A DNA stretch of 64,000 bases from Akkermansia sp. (GTDB taxonomy: Bacteria > Verrucomicrobiota > Verrucomicrobiia > Verrucomicrobiales > Akkermansiaceae), in contig JAFZHC010000018.1 of assembly GCA_017555025.1 (NCBI GenBank), positions 1 through 64,000 on the forward strand, written 5' to 3'. Both the position numbers and the translations under genes were made by a program. The notes beneath the pieces are model-generated. The model did not search any database. It was not told the DNA's origin and saw nothing but the letters and a program-made list of their open reading frames with translations. Shown here in pieces: positions 25,601 to 32,160 of the stretch (within the stretch, counting starts at the first letter, position 1; each line of letters begins with the position of its first letter).

Positions 25601-26768
25601 ATTTTAGTGACGCGCAGAAGCGCTCCATCTTGTCGCATGCGGCTTCGAGCAGCTCAAAGGCTGTGGCGTAGCAGCAGCGCAGATAGCCTTCACCGCAGGC
25701 GCCGAAGGCGGTACCGGGTACACCGGCAACCTTATGCTCTTTGAGCAGGCGCATGGCAAACTCCTTGGAGGAAAGGCCGAAACGCTTGATGCTCGGGAAG
25801 GTATAGAAGGCGCCGCCGGGGAGGTGGCAGTCCATGCCCATGTTGTTGAAGCGCTTCACGATGTAGTCGCGGCGGCGGTGGTAGCTGTCGCGCATTTCCT
25901 GCATGGCGGATACACCGTTTTGGAGCGCCTCGATACCGGCCTCCTGGCTGGTAATGGTGGGGCAAATCATCGTGTAGGAGTGAATCTTCATCATCTGCTC
26001 GATAAGCTCCTTGGGGCCGCAGGCATAACCCAGACGGAAACCCGTCATGGCAAAGGCCTTAGAGAAGCCGTGCAGCAGCAGCGTGCGCTCCTTCATGCCG
26101 GGGAGGCTGGCAATGCTGGTGTGCTCCACACCATCGTAGCGGAGCTCGGAGTAGATTTCATCCGTTAGTACAAAGAGGTCGTGCTTAATGCAGATTTTGG
26201 CAATCTCCTCCAGCGTTTTCCGGGGGGCAATGGAGCCCGTCGGGTTGGTGGGGAAATTGAGCATGAGCACCTTGGTGCGTGGCGTTATGGCGGCCTCCAG
26301 CTTAACCGGATTGAGCGCAAAGAGGTCGTCAATGTTGGTTTCAACAGCTTTGGGCGTACCGTAGGCCAGTAGAACCGAGGGGGCGTAGCTCACGTAGCAT
26401 GGCTCATGGTAGAGCACTTCATCGCCGGGGTTGATGAGGCAGCGCAGTGCCAAATCAATAGCCTCACTCACGCCCACTGTGGGCAGAATTTCACAAAGAG
26501 GGTCGTAGGAGACGTGAAAGAAGCCTTCCACATAGCGGGCAATGGCGCGGCGCAGGCTCTCCAGACCGTAGTTGCTGGTGTAAGTGGTGTGACCTTTTTC
26601 GAGGGATGAAATGGCGGCCTCGCGGATATTCCAGGGGGTGACAAAATCGGGCTCACCCACGCCCAGAGAGATGATGTCCTTGCTGCCGGTAACGAGGTCG
26701 AAAAATTCACGAATGCCCGAGCGGGGCAGGTCTACGACCTGTTTGGATAGAGTTTTTTTCCAGTCCAT
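25599..26768 (-). CDS. Class I/II PLP-dependent aminotransferase
   Basis: A 389-residue fold-type I aminotransferase. Visible marks: LGVGEPDFVTPWNIREAA near the N-terminus, Tyr63-region YTSNYGLESLRRAIA, NFPTNPTGS with Asn175, TDEIYSELRYDG with Asp203 and Tyr206, and the PLP lysine K237 in HGFSKAFAMTGFRLGY. Subgroup Iγ enzymes of this kind transfer amino groups among alanine, aspartate or aromatic acids and 2-oxoglutarate; the exact substrate cannot be given. The start at 26768 (MDWKKTLSK) fits the family. It follows an Lrp-type regulator by 29 bases in the same direction. The MITE-like element ends on its stop codon. Confidence 0.9.
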   Translation of the reverse strand: MDWKKTLSKQVVDLPRSGIREFFDLVTGSKDIISLGVGEPDFVTPWNIREAAISSLEKGHTTYTSNYGLESLRRAIARYVEGFFHVSYDPLCEILPTVGVSEAIDLALRCLINPGDEVLYHEPCYVSYAPSVLLAYGTPKAVETNIDDLFALNPVKLEAAITPRTKVLMLNFPTNPTGSIAPRKTLEEIAKICIKHDLFVLTDEIYSELRYDGVEHTSIASLPGMKERTLLLHGFSKAFAMTGFRLGYACGPKELIEQMMKIHSYTMICPTITSQEAGIEALQNGVSAMQEMRDSYHRRRDYIVKRFNNMGMDCHLPGGAFYTFPSIKRFGLSSKEFAMRLLKEHKVAGVPGTAFGACGEGYLRCCYATAFELLEAACDKMERFCASLK

Positions 26769-26797
26769 GGTATCGAGAAAATGATAGAAAATTAGGG

Positions 26798-27274
26798 TTA
26801 CGGAGCCACGCTGATGCGCTGGTGGCAAGGCTCTTCGGTGAAGTGCAGACCGTTGAGTTTGTATGTTTTAAGGCGGAAGTGCGTGGCGGTGGACAGTACA
26901 CCGGGCAGGCTGGCCAGCTTTTCGCTTACAAAACGGGCTACGGAGAGCAGGTCCGAGGCATCCACCTGAACCAGCAGGTCAAAGCCGCCGCTCATCAGGT
27001 AGCAGCTACGCACTTCATCAAAGCGGGAGATGCGTTCGGCCAGACGGTCAAAACCACCACCGCGCTCAGGCGTGCATTTTACCTCAATGAATGCGCTTAC
27101 GCCTTCATCGTCATCATTCACAATGGTCTGGTAGCCGACAATACGCCCCTCTTGTTCCAGGGTAGCTCGCTCGGCAGCAACTTCAGCAACGCTCACACCC
27201 AGGCGTTCGGCAATCTGCTGGTCGCTCAGGCGGGCGTCCGTTTCCAATATCTTGAGAAGGGCTTCTTCCGTCAT
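26798..27274 (-). CDS. Lrp/AsnC family transcriptional regulator
   Basis: A 158-residue regulator. The N-terminal helix-turn-helix is MTEEALLKILETDARLSDQQIAERLGVSVAEVAAE; the RAM (amino-acid-binding) domain follows, with VSAFIEVKCTPE, VRSCYLMSGGFDLLVQVDA and a final VLSTATHFRLKTYK. It probably controls the aminotransferase just downstream in response to an amino acid. An upstream in-frame ATG at 27286 falls inside the predicted -10 box, so the start at 27274 is preferred; this leaves almost no leader. Confidence 0.87.
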   Translation of the reverse strand: MTEEALLKILETDARLSDQQIAERLGVSVAEVAAERATLEQEGRIVGYQTIVNDDDEGVSAFIEVKCTPERGGGFDRLAERISRFDEVRSCYLMSGGFDLLVQVDASDLLSVARFVSEKLASLPGVLSTATHFRLKTYKLNGLHFTEEPCHQRISVAP

Positions 27275-27284
27275 AAGTATCGCC

Positions 27285-27312
27285 ATACTACCACGCGTGC
27301 GCACGTTGTCAA
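27285..27312 (-). promoter_or_regulatory. Promoter of the Lrp-aminotransferase unit
   Basis: Minus-strand TTGACA (27312-27307), 16-base spacer, TAGTAT (27290-27285). The predicted start near 27278 is about four bases before the chosen ATG. The GTGCGCAC palindrome (about 27297-27304) lies in the spacer and might be an operator. Confidence 0.65.
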
Positions 27313-27380
27313 GTCCAAATCATGTATGCGGAATTGACAATGGGGTATCTTGTACCCGATGGTGGCGGGGTAGGTATAAC

Positions 27381-27411
27381 AAAAACGCCACGCAACCGTG
27401 GTTGCGTGGCG
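27381..27411 (-). terminator. Terminator of rplM-rpsI
   Basis: An 11-bp stem CGCCACGCAAC / GTTGCGTGGCG with a four-base loop; on the minus strand it is followed by T5. It lies 45 bases after rpsI. Confidence 0.85.
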
Positions 27412-27455
27412 CTCTCTGAAAAAAGAGGGATTGCGGCTGAAAGCCTGTGGCGCGA

Positions 27456-27863
27456 TTAGCGCTTGCTGAACTGGAAGCGCTTACGGGCACCGGGACGACC
27501 GGCCTTCTTGCGCTCCTTCATGCGGGAGTCACGAGTAAGCAGACCCTGCTCGCGGAGCTGGGAACGGTACTCCTCGTTGATCATAACGAGGGAGCGAGCG
27601 ATTGCCAGGCTCATAGCGCCGGTCTGGCCGTGGATACCACCACCCTTGGAAACGATGCGAACATCATACTTCTTGATGGTGTTGGTGGCATAGAAGGGCT
27701 GCAGCACAACGTTCTGCAGGGTGTCGGTCGGGAGGTACTCCTCGAAGCTGCGACGGTTAATCGTAATCTTGCCGGACTTGCCCTCCTCAACGGGGGTGAG
27801 CCAAGCGTGCGCGATAGCCTCCTTGCGGCGGCCGGTAGCGTTGTACGGAGTTGTAGAGCTCAT
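27456..27863 (-). CDS. rpsI: 30S ribosomal protein S9
   Basis: S9 reaches with its C-terminal tail to the P-site tRNA. The 135 residues contain YNATGRRKEAIAHAWL at the start, the signature GGGIHGQTGAMSLAIARSL near residue 73-91, and the terminal ARKRFQFSKR ending in the invariant KR. Downstream of rplM by 16 bases, the usual L13-S9 pair. Confidence 0.96.
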   Translation of the reverse strand: MSSTTPYNATGRRKEAIAHAWLTPVEEGKSGKITINRRSFEEYLPTDTLQNVVLQPFYATNTIKKYDVRIVSKGGGIHGQTGAMSLAIARSLVMINEEYRSQLREQGLLTRDSRMKERKKAGRPGARKRFQFSKR

Positions 27864-27879
27864 GATTTAAGAAACTGGG

Positions 27880-28311
27880 TTAGGCGATTGTAACGGCAGT
27901 GGGGGTCTGAGCGGCGTGGGGGTGCTCAGCACCGGCATACACCTTAAGACGAACAGCCTGAGCGCGACCCTGACGGGTGTGGGGCACCATGCCGAGAATG
28001 GCGTGCTCAACGATCTGCTCGGGGTGGGTCTTACGCAGCTTGGCGGGGGTGGTTACAACCTGATTGCCAACGTAGCCGGTGTAGCGGGTGTAGATTTTGG
28101 CGCGCTCCTTGTTACCGGTCAGCACTACCTTGTCAGCGTTTACAACGATAACATAGTCACCGCAGTCAACGTGGGGGGTGAAGATGGTCTTGTTCTTACC
28201 GCGCAGCAGATTTGCTGCCTCAACAGCGAGCTGACCGAGCACCTTATCGGCGGCGTCGATCACATACCACTTGCGCTCAATATCCTGGGCTTTGGCAGAG
28301 AAGGTTTTCAT
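27880..28311 (-). CDS. rplM: 50S ribosomal protein L13
   Basis: L13 is an early assembly protein of the 50S subunit. The 143-residue protein shows KWYVIDAADKVLGQLAVEAANLLRGKNK at the N-terminus, the HVDCGDYVIVVNADKVVLTGNK signature, YTRYTGYVGN and the C-terminal LKVYAGAEHPHAAQTP. First gene of the L13-S9 operon, with its own promoter. Confidence 0.96.
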   Translation of the reverse strand: MKTFSAKAQDIERKWYVIDAADKVLGQLAVEAANLLRGKNKTIFTPHVDCGDYVIVVNADKVVLTGNKERAKIYTRYTGYVGNQVVTTPAKLRKTHPEQIVEHAILGMVPHTRQGRAQAVRLKVYAGAEHPHAAQTPTAVTIA

Positions 28312-28371
28312 GATGATTTCTTTTGTTCCTGTTTAGGCTTTCGCCAACGAACCTCTTAGTTCGGGGCGGCT

Positions 28372-28400
28372 ACTCTACACTTTTTATAGCTTTTTGTCAA
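28372..28400 (-). promoter_or_regulatory. Promoter of rplM-rpsI
   Basis: Minus-strand TTGACA (28400-28395), 17-base spacer, TAGAGT (28377-28372). The leader is about 55 bases and includes a small GAAC...GTTC stem. Confidence 0.75.
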
Positions 28401-28461
28401 CCGCTTTTTCTGATTTCGGGCATTTTTTTTCAATTTTTTGCTGAAATTGAGTAAAAAACGC

Positions 28462-28490
28462 TTGCAAAGATGTCGATTGCGCTATAAACT
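28462..28490 (+). promoter_or_regulatory. Promoter of infA
   Basis: TTGCAA (28462-28467), 17-base spacer, TAAACT (28485-28490). Predicted start near 28497, leader about 49 bases. Divergent from the rplM promoter, 62 bases apart. Confidence 0.72.
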
Positions 28491-28545
28491 ACCCGCGCAC
28501 CGCGCAGCCGATTTGCGCCGTGTCTGTTAACCAATACTAAATATA

Positions 28546-28902
28546 ATGGCAAATCCTCCCAGTAATCGCGGTGGCAAACCGCAGCAGCGCAGCAATAACG
28601 CTCCCCGCCCCGGCAATAATAATGCACGCGGTGGTGCTCGTCCTACCAATTCCGCTCCTGTGAAGCAGAAGAAGACCGTTGAAGACGACGGCGAGGGTGA
28701 AATCGAGATGGAGGGCGTGGTGTCTGCCGTGCTCGCCGGCACCATGTTCCGCGTGAAGGTGCCCAGCGGTCACGAGTTCCTGGCTCACATTTCCGGTAAG
28801 ATGCGTAAGCGTTTCATTCGTCTGGTGGTGGGTGATCGCGTGAAGATTGAGGTTTCTCCCTACGATATGAGCAAGGCTCGTATCACGTTCCGCTTGAACT
28901 GA
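28546..28902 (+). CDS. infA: Translation initiation factor IF-1 with a disordered N-terminal extension
   Basis: IF-1 occupies the ribosomal A site during initiation. Residues 50-118 are a complete IF-1 S1-like domain: [23 protein letters not shown], then [28 protein letters not shown] and KARITFRLN. The first 50 residues ([30 protein letters not shown]...) are rich in Asn, Arg, Gly and Pro and end in [13 protein letters not shown]-1 is normally about 72 residues without any tail. The start is supported by the promoter position and by continuous codon usage. No Shine-Dalgarno is present (leader CTAAATATA). The gene is a single unit, away from the secY operon. Confidence 0.93.
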   Translation: MANPPSNRGGKPQQRSNNAPRPGNNNARGGARPTNSAPVKQKKTVEDDGEGEIEMEGVVSAVLAGTMFRVKVPSGHEFLAHISGKMRKRFIRLVVGDRVKIEVSPYDMSKARITFRLN

Positions 28903-28932
28903 TTGGGGGTACAGAATCCCGTACATGCAAGT

Positions 28933-28964
28933 GCCGCAGCTGTTTCAGTCTGCGGCCTTTTTTT
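28933..28964 (+). terminator. Terminator of infA
   Basis: Stem GCCGCAG / CTGCGGC with a ten-base loop and a run of seven T. Confidence 0.85.
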
Positions 28965-28969
28965 GTGTT

Positions 28970-29392
28970 TTATCGGGGGGTGCCGCCGGTGTGCAGTAGT
29001 GCTACCAGCATGACTGCGTGCAGAAGAAGTAGCGCCAGGCTCAGGCCGCGAGGCCCCAACCCGAGCAGGTGCGCAACCGTTCTGTGAAAGTCGGCAAAAT
29101 TTCGCTTGGGTTGAAGGCGGTAGCGCAGGTAGTGGAGCAAGCCTGCGCCACAGGTGTAGCTCAGTACAACCCGGGCGATAAGTTGGTGGTTACTGAGTGT
29201 GTTTTGCGGGTGGTTACCCAGAATAAGAAGCAGAAAAAACAGATAAATGACGCCACATATAAGGGTGCCTTTCGCTGCGTTTCGGTAGGGTGCGAGCCGC
29301 TTGCGCAGCGCTTCCTGCTCTTGGGGCGGGAGCGTTGCGGGGGCATCGAATCGCAGCGCATCAAAAAGAATTTTGCGAAGTAGGGTACCCAT
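28970..29392 (-). CDS. Small membrane protein, unknown function
   Basis: A 140-residue basic protein with three predicted membrane helices (GTLICGVIYLFFLLLILG; IARVVLSYTCGAGLLHYL; LSLALLLLHAVMLVALL) and a charged N-terminal region (PPQEQEALRKRLAPYRN). It was not recognised as a known family. It sits between converging terminators, downstream of rho on the same strand, beyond the rho terminator. Confidence 0.55.
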   Translation of the reverse strand: MGTLLRKILFDALRFDAPATLPPQEQEALRKRLAPYRNAAKGTLICGVIYLFFLLLILGNHPQNTLSNHQLIARVVLSYTCGAGLLHYLRYRLQPKRNFADFHRTVAHLLGLGPRGLSLALLLLHAVMLVALLHTGGTPR

Positions 29393-29405
29393 ATTGATTG
29401 ACGAT

Positions 29406-29435
29406 AAAAAGTAAGCGGACGTTGAGTCCGCTTAC
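29406..29435 (-). terminator. Terminator of rho
   Basis: A 10-bp perfect stem GTAAGCGGAC / GTCCGCTTAC with a five-base loop; T5 follows on the minus strand. It lies 23 bases after rho. Confidence 0.88.
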
Positions 29436-29457
29436 CTTGGATGAAATGATTGATGAA

Positions 29458-30822
29458 TCAGCCTCGCGATTTGATGCCCATGAGCATTTGCGCGTTATTC
29501 GGGAACTTGCGCATGAAGAAGAGCAGGCGCTCCATGGCTTCCTCGGGTTTGTGATTAGCGAGGGCTCGGCGGATGAGCTGCACCTTGGTCAGCATCCACT
29601 CCGGCAGGATGAGCTCCTCGCGGCGCGTGCCGCTCTTGGCGATATCCACCGCGGGGTATACGTACATTTGCGCAATGCGGCGGCTGAGTACGAGCTCCAT
29701 ATTGCCGGTGCCCTTAAACTCCTGGAAGATGAGTTCATCCATACGGCTGTTGGTCTCGATGAGAGCTGTAGCCAGAATGGTGAGGGAGCCGGCTGTGCGG
29801 GTGTTGCGAGCCGCAGCAAAGAGACGGCGCGGTGTTTCGAGGGCTTTGGCATCGATGCCGCCACTCATGGTGCGGCCGCTGCCTCGCTCTGCATTGTTGT
29901 AAGCGCGGGCAAGGCGTGTGATGGAGTCCATGAGGATGAGCACATGGCGACCGTTTTCCACCAGTCGCTTGGCGCGTTCAATGCACATTTCCGCCATGCG
30001 GCAATGTTCTTTAATGCCGCTGTCGTTGCTGGAGGCAAAGATTTCAGCTTGAGGCAGAGCGCGACGGAACTCGGTGACTTCTTCCGGGCGTTCATCAACC
30101 AGCAGCACCATGAGGTGCAAGTCTTCGCCATAGTTCTGAATGGCGCCCTCGGCAATGTGCATGAGCAACGTGGTCTTGCCGGTGCGGGGCGGGGCTACAA
30201 TGAGGCCACGCTGACCGCGGGCTACCGGTGCCACCATGTCGAGGGTTCTGGTGGTGAAGCGCTTGGCTTCCGTCTCGAATGAAAGTCGATGGTTGGGGTT
30301 GACTGCCTTCAGGTCTTCAAAGTGGGGGGCATTAGCAGCCTCTTCGGGGGGGAGGCCGTTGACGGCTGTCACGGTAGTGAGCTGGTGGCCGCGTTCATAA
30401 CGCTGGGCCATACCGGTCACCTGTACATAAGGGCGCAAGTGGTGCTGGGTAATAATGTCGGCAGGCACATAGACGGCCTGATTGGAGGGTGCCCAGTCAT
30501 TCTCGGGCACGCGGATGAAGCCGAAGCCCTTGGGGGTGATTTCGAGCAGGCCGGTAAGCTCGGCGGGCTCGCCTACCGGCACATAGGCGCGGCCGGTCTT
30601 GGGGATGGGCTCGAGCTTTTCGTGCGCAGGTTTGCTGCGGCGCTGCTGCGGCCGCTGGGGGCGCTGGGGTTTGCCTCCATTGCGTACAAAGCGCTCTCCG
30701 CCGGTATTGTTGTTGTGCTCGCGGCGCATGCGTTGGCTATTATTACGGCGGTCTGCGTCTGCCGTGCCGGGGCGGGTGAAGCGTTGTCTTGCAGGGCGTC
30801 TGTTGTCATCCATTGCGCTCAT
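29458..30822 (-). CDS. rho: Transcription termination factor Rho
   Basis: Rho is a hexameric RNA-dependent ATPase that ends transcription. Residues about 90-137 form the cold-shock-like RNA-binding domain (GLLEITPKGFGFIRVPEN ... VYVPADIITQHHLR). The ATPase core has Walker A PPRTGKT (211-217), LLVDERPEEVTE, MDSITRLARAYN (Walker B), the Q-loop region and the R-loop SGGIDAKALETPRR. In place of the usual N-terminal helical bundle there are about 75 disordered residues rich in Arg, Asn, Gln and Pro. The coding region begins at MSAMDDNRR; a start three codons later is equally possible. Confidence 0.96.
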   Translation of the reverse strand: MSAMDDNRRPARQRFTRPGTADADRRNNSQRMRREHNNNTGGERFVRNGGKPQRPQRPQQRRSKPAHEKLEPIPKTGRAYVPVGEPAELTGLLEITPKGFGFIRVPENDWAPSNQAVYVPADIITQHHLRPYVQVTGMAQRYERGHQLTTVTAVNGLPPEEAANAPHFEDLKAVNPNHRLSFETEAKRFTTRTLDMVAPVARGQRGLIVAPPRTGKTTLLMHIAEGAIQNYGEDLHLMVLLVDERPEEVTEFRRALPQAEIFASSNDSGIKEHCRMAEMCIERAKRLVENGRHVLILMDSITRLARAYNNAERGSGRTMSGGIDAKALETPRRLFAAARNTRTAGSLTILATALIETNSRMDELIFQEFKGTGNMELVLSRRIAQMYVYPAVDIAKSGTRREELILPEWMLTKVQLIRRALANHKPEEAMERLLFFMRKFPNNAQMLMGIKSRG

Positions 30823-30861
30823 GGTGCGTTTCCTGTCGCTCGGTTGTGTGTGGTTTTAGTC

Positions 30862-30903
30862 AAAAGAAGCGTGGCGGACGGTACTGGCGAACCGCCCGCC
30901 GCT
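30862..30903 (-). terminator. Probable terminator of yebC
   Basis: An imperfect GC stem (AGCGGCGGGCGGTT paired with ACCGTCCGCCACGCT) followed on the minus strand by TTCTTTT, between yebC and rho. Confidence 0.55.
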
Positions 30904-30936
30904 AAAAGTCAGGGACGAGCCGGCTATGTAAACAAA

Positions 30937-31689
30937 TTACAGCTGCTCGAGAATTTCTTCGGCGATTTCGAAGTTGGAGAATACGTTCATGGTGTCATCG
31001 TAGTCATCCAAGCGCTCGAAGAGACGCATAATCTTCTGAGCCGTAGCAAGGTCGGTAATATCGGTAGGGGTCTGAGCTACAGAGATGAGCTTCATGCCCG
31101 TCACGCTCTTGCCGGCAGCTGTCAGCGCCTCACTCACGGCCTGTACATCGGTGGGGCCGCAGATGAAGGCCCACTCGCCTTCGTTTTCGCCTTCTTCAAA
31201 TTCATCAGCACCGCAATCCATGGCAAGCTCCATGGCAGAGTCTTCATCGAGAGCGGGATCATTCACGGTGACTTCACCCTTGCGGTCGAACTGGTAAGCT
31301 ACCGAGCCGGGGGTACCCATGTTGCCGCCGTTCTTGGAGAAAATGGTGCGGATTTCGGAGGAGCAGCGGTTGGTGTTGTCGGTGGCAACCTCAACAATGA
31401 AAGCCGTGCCGGCGGGGCCGTAACCCTCGTAGGTGACCTCCTGAATGGTTTCGCCCTGCAGTTCGCCGGTGCCCTTCTTTACGGCACGGTCGATGTTGTC
31501 CTTGGGCATGGAGGCGGCCTTGGCGCCTTCGATGGCTGCGCGCAGGCGCGGGTTGGTGTCTATATCACCGCCGCCGCTCTTGGCTGCCAGAGTGATTTCG
31601 TGGGAGTAGCGGGCGAAAATCTTGCCCTTCTTCGCGTCGGCTGCTGCCTTCGTGAACTTAATTTTGGACCATTTATTATGACCGGACAT
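30937..31689 (-). CDS. YebC/PmpR family protein
   Basis: A 250-residue member of the YebC/PmpR/TACO1 family: MSGHNKWSKIKFTKAAADAKKGKIFARYSHEI at the start, GYGPAGTAFIVEVATDNTNR, and the ending with DDYDDTMNVFSNFEI. Family members bind nucleic acid; some regulate transcription and recent work on the family points to relief of ribosome stalling on proline stretches. The start at 31689 is fixed by the invariant MSGHNKW. It precedes rho but a hairpin separates them. Confidence 0.92.
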   Translation of the reverse strand: MSGHNKWSKIKFTKAAADAKKGKIFARYSHEITLAAKSGGGDIDTNPRLRAAIEGAKAASMPKDNIDRAVKKGTGELQGETIQEVTYEGYGPAGTAFIVEVATDNTNRCSSEIRTIFSKNGGNMGTPGSVAYQFDRKGEVTVNDPALDEDSAMELAMDCGADEFEEGENEGEWAFICGPTDVQAVSEALTAAGKSVTGMKLISVAQTPTDITDLATAQKIMRLFERLDDYDDTMNVFSNFEIAEEILEQL

Positions 31690-31890
31690 AGTGTTGAGGT
31701 ATGTGGGTGAATGAGAAAATGCTTGAAACTGTGGAGAGGATGGAGCCCGGTAGGTGAAGCAGGTGCACAAACAGGCCGTAACCCGCATAGGCAACCCCGG
31801 CATGTTCTCGTCTACCCAAGTGGTTGGCGAGTTCCGCATCAAGTCAACGTGTTGCGTTTATCAGTTGCAACGATTTGCGGGTTATAAGAG

Positions 31891-31964
<74 letters not shown>

Positions 31965-31987
31965 ATGTCATGTGAAGTGACGCAGGC

Positions 31988-32015
31988 ATTTTACACGAAA
32001 AACAGGCTATTGCAA
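31988..32015 (-). promoter_or_regulatory. Promoter of tRNA-Pro
   Basis: Minus-strand TTGCAA (32015-32010), 16-base spacer, TAAAAT (31993-31988), about 23 bases before the tRNA. Confidence 0.7.
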
Positions 32016-32080
32016 GCCTAAAGTGACATTTTTATGGCATGATGACAGTTTTTGAAGGTAGCGGTGTGTTGCTTGTGGCA

Positions 32081-32116
32081 TAAAATCAGCCGCACCCACG
32101 GTGAGGTAGGTGCGGC
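32081..32116 (-). terminator. Probable terminator after the P/A-rich membrane protein
   Basis: An 11-bp stem GCCGCACCTAC / GTGGGTGCGGC (one T-G pair) with a six-base loop; the minus strand continues TGATTTTA. It is 44 bases after the 32161 stop. Confidence 0.6.
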
Positions 32117-32160
32117 CGTTATCTCGGTAGTAGGTGTAACCGGAGAGTGAGAGAAAGTGG

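Noticed and set aside
27331..27345. TTGACA-like word on the plus strand near 27334 as a promoter
   Set aside because: No matching -10 box at 15-19 bases and no plus-strand gene downstream.
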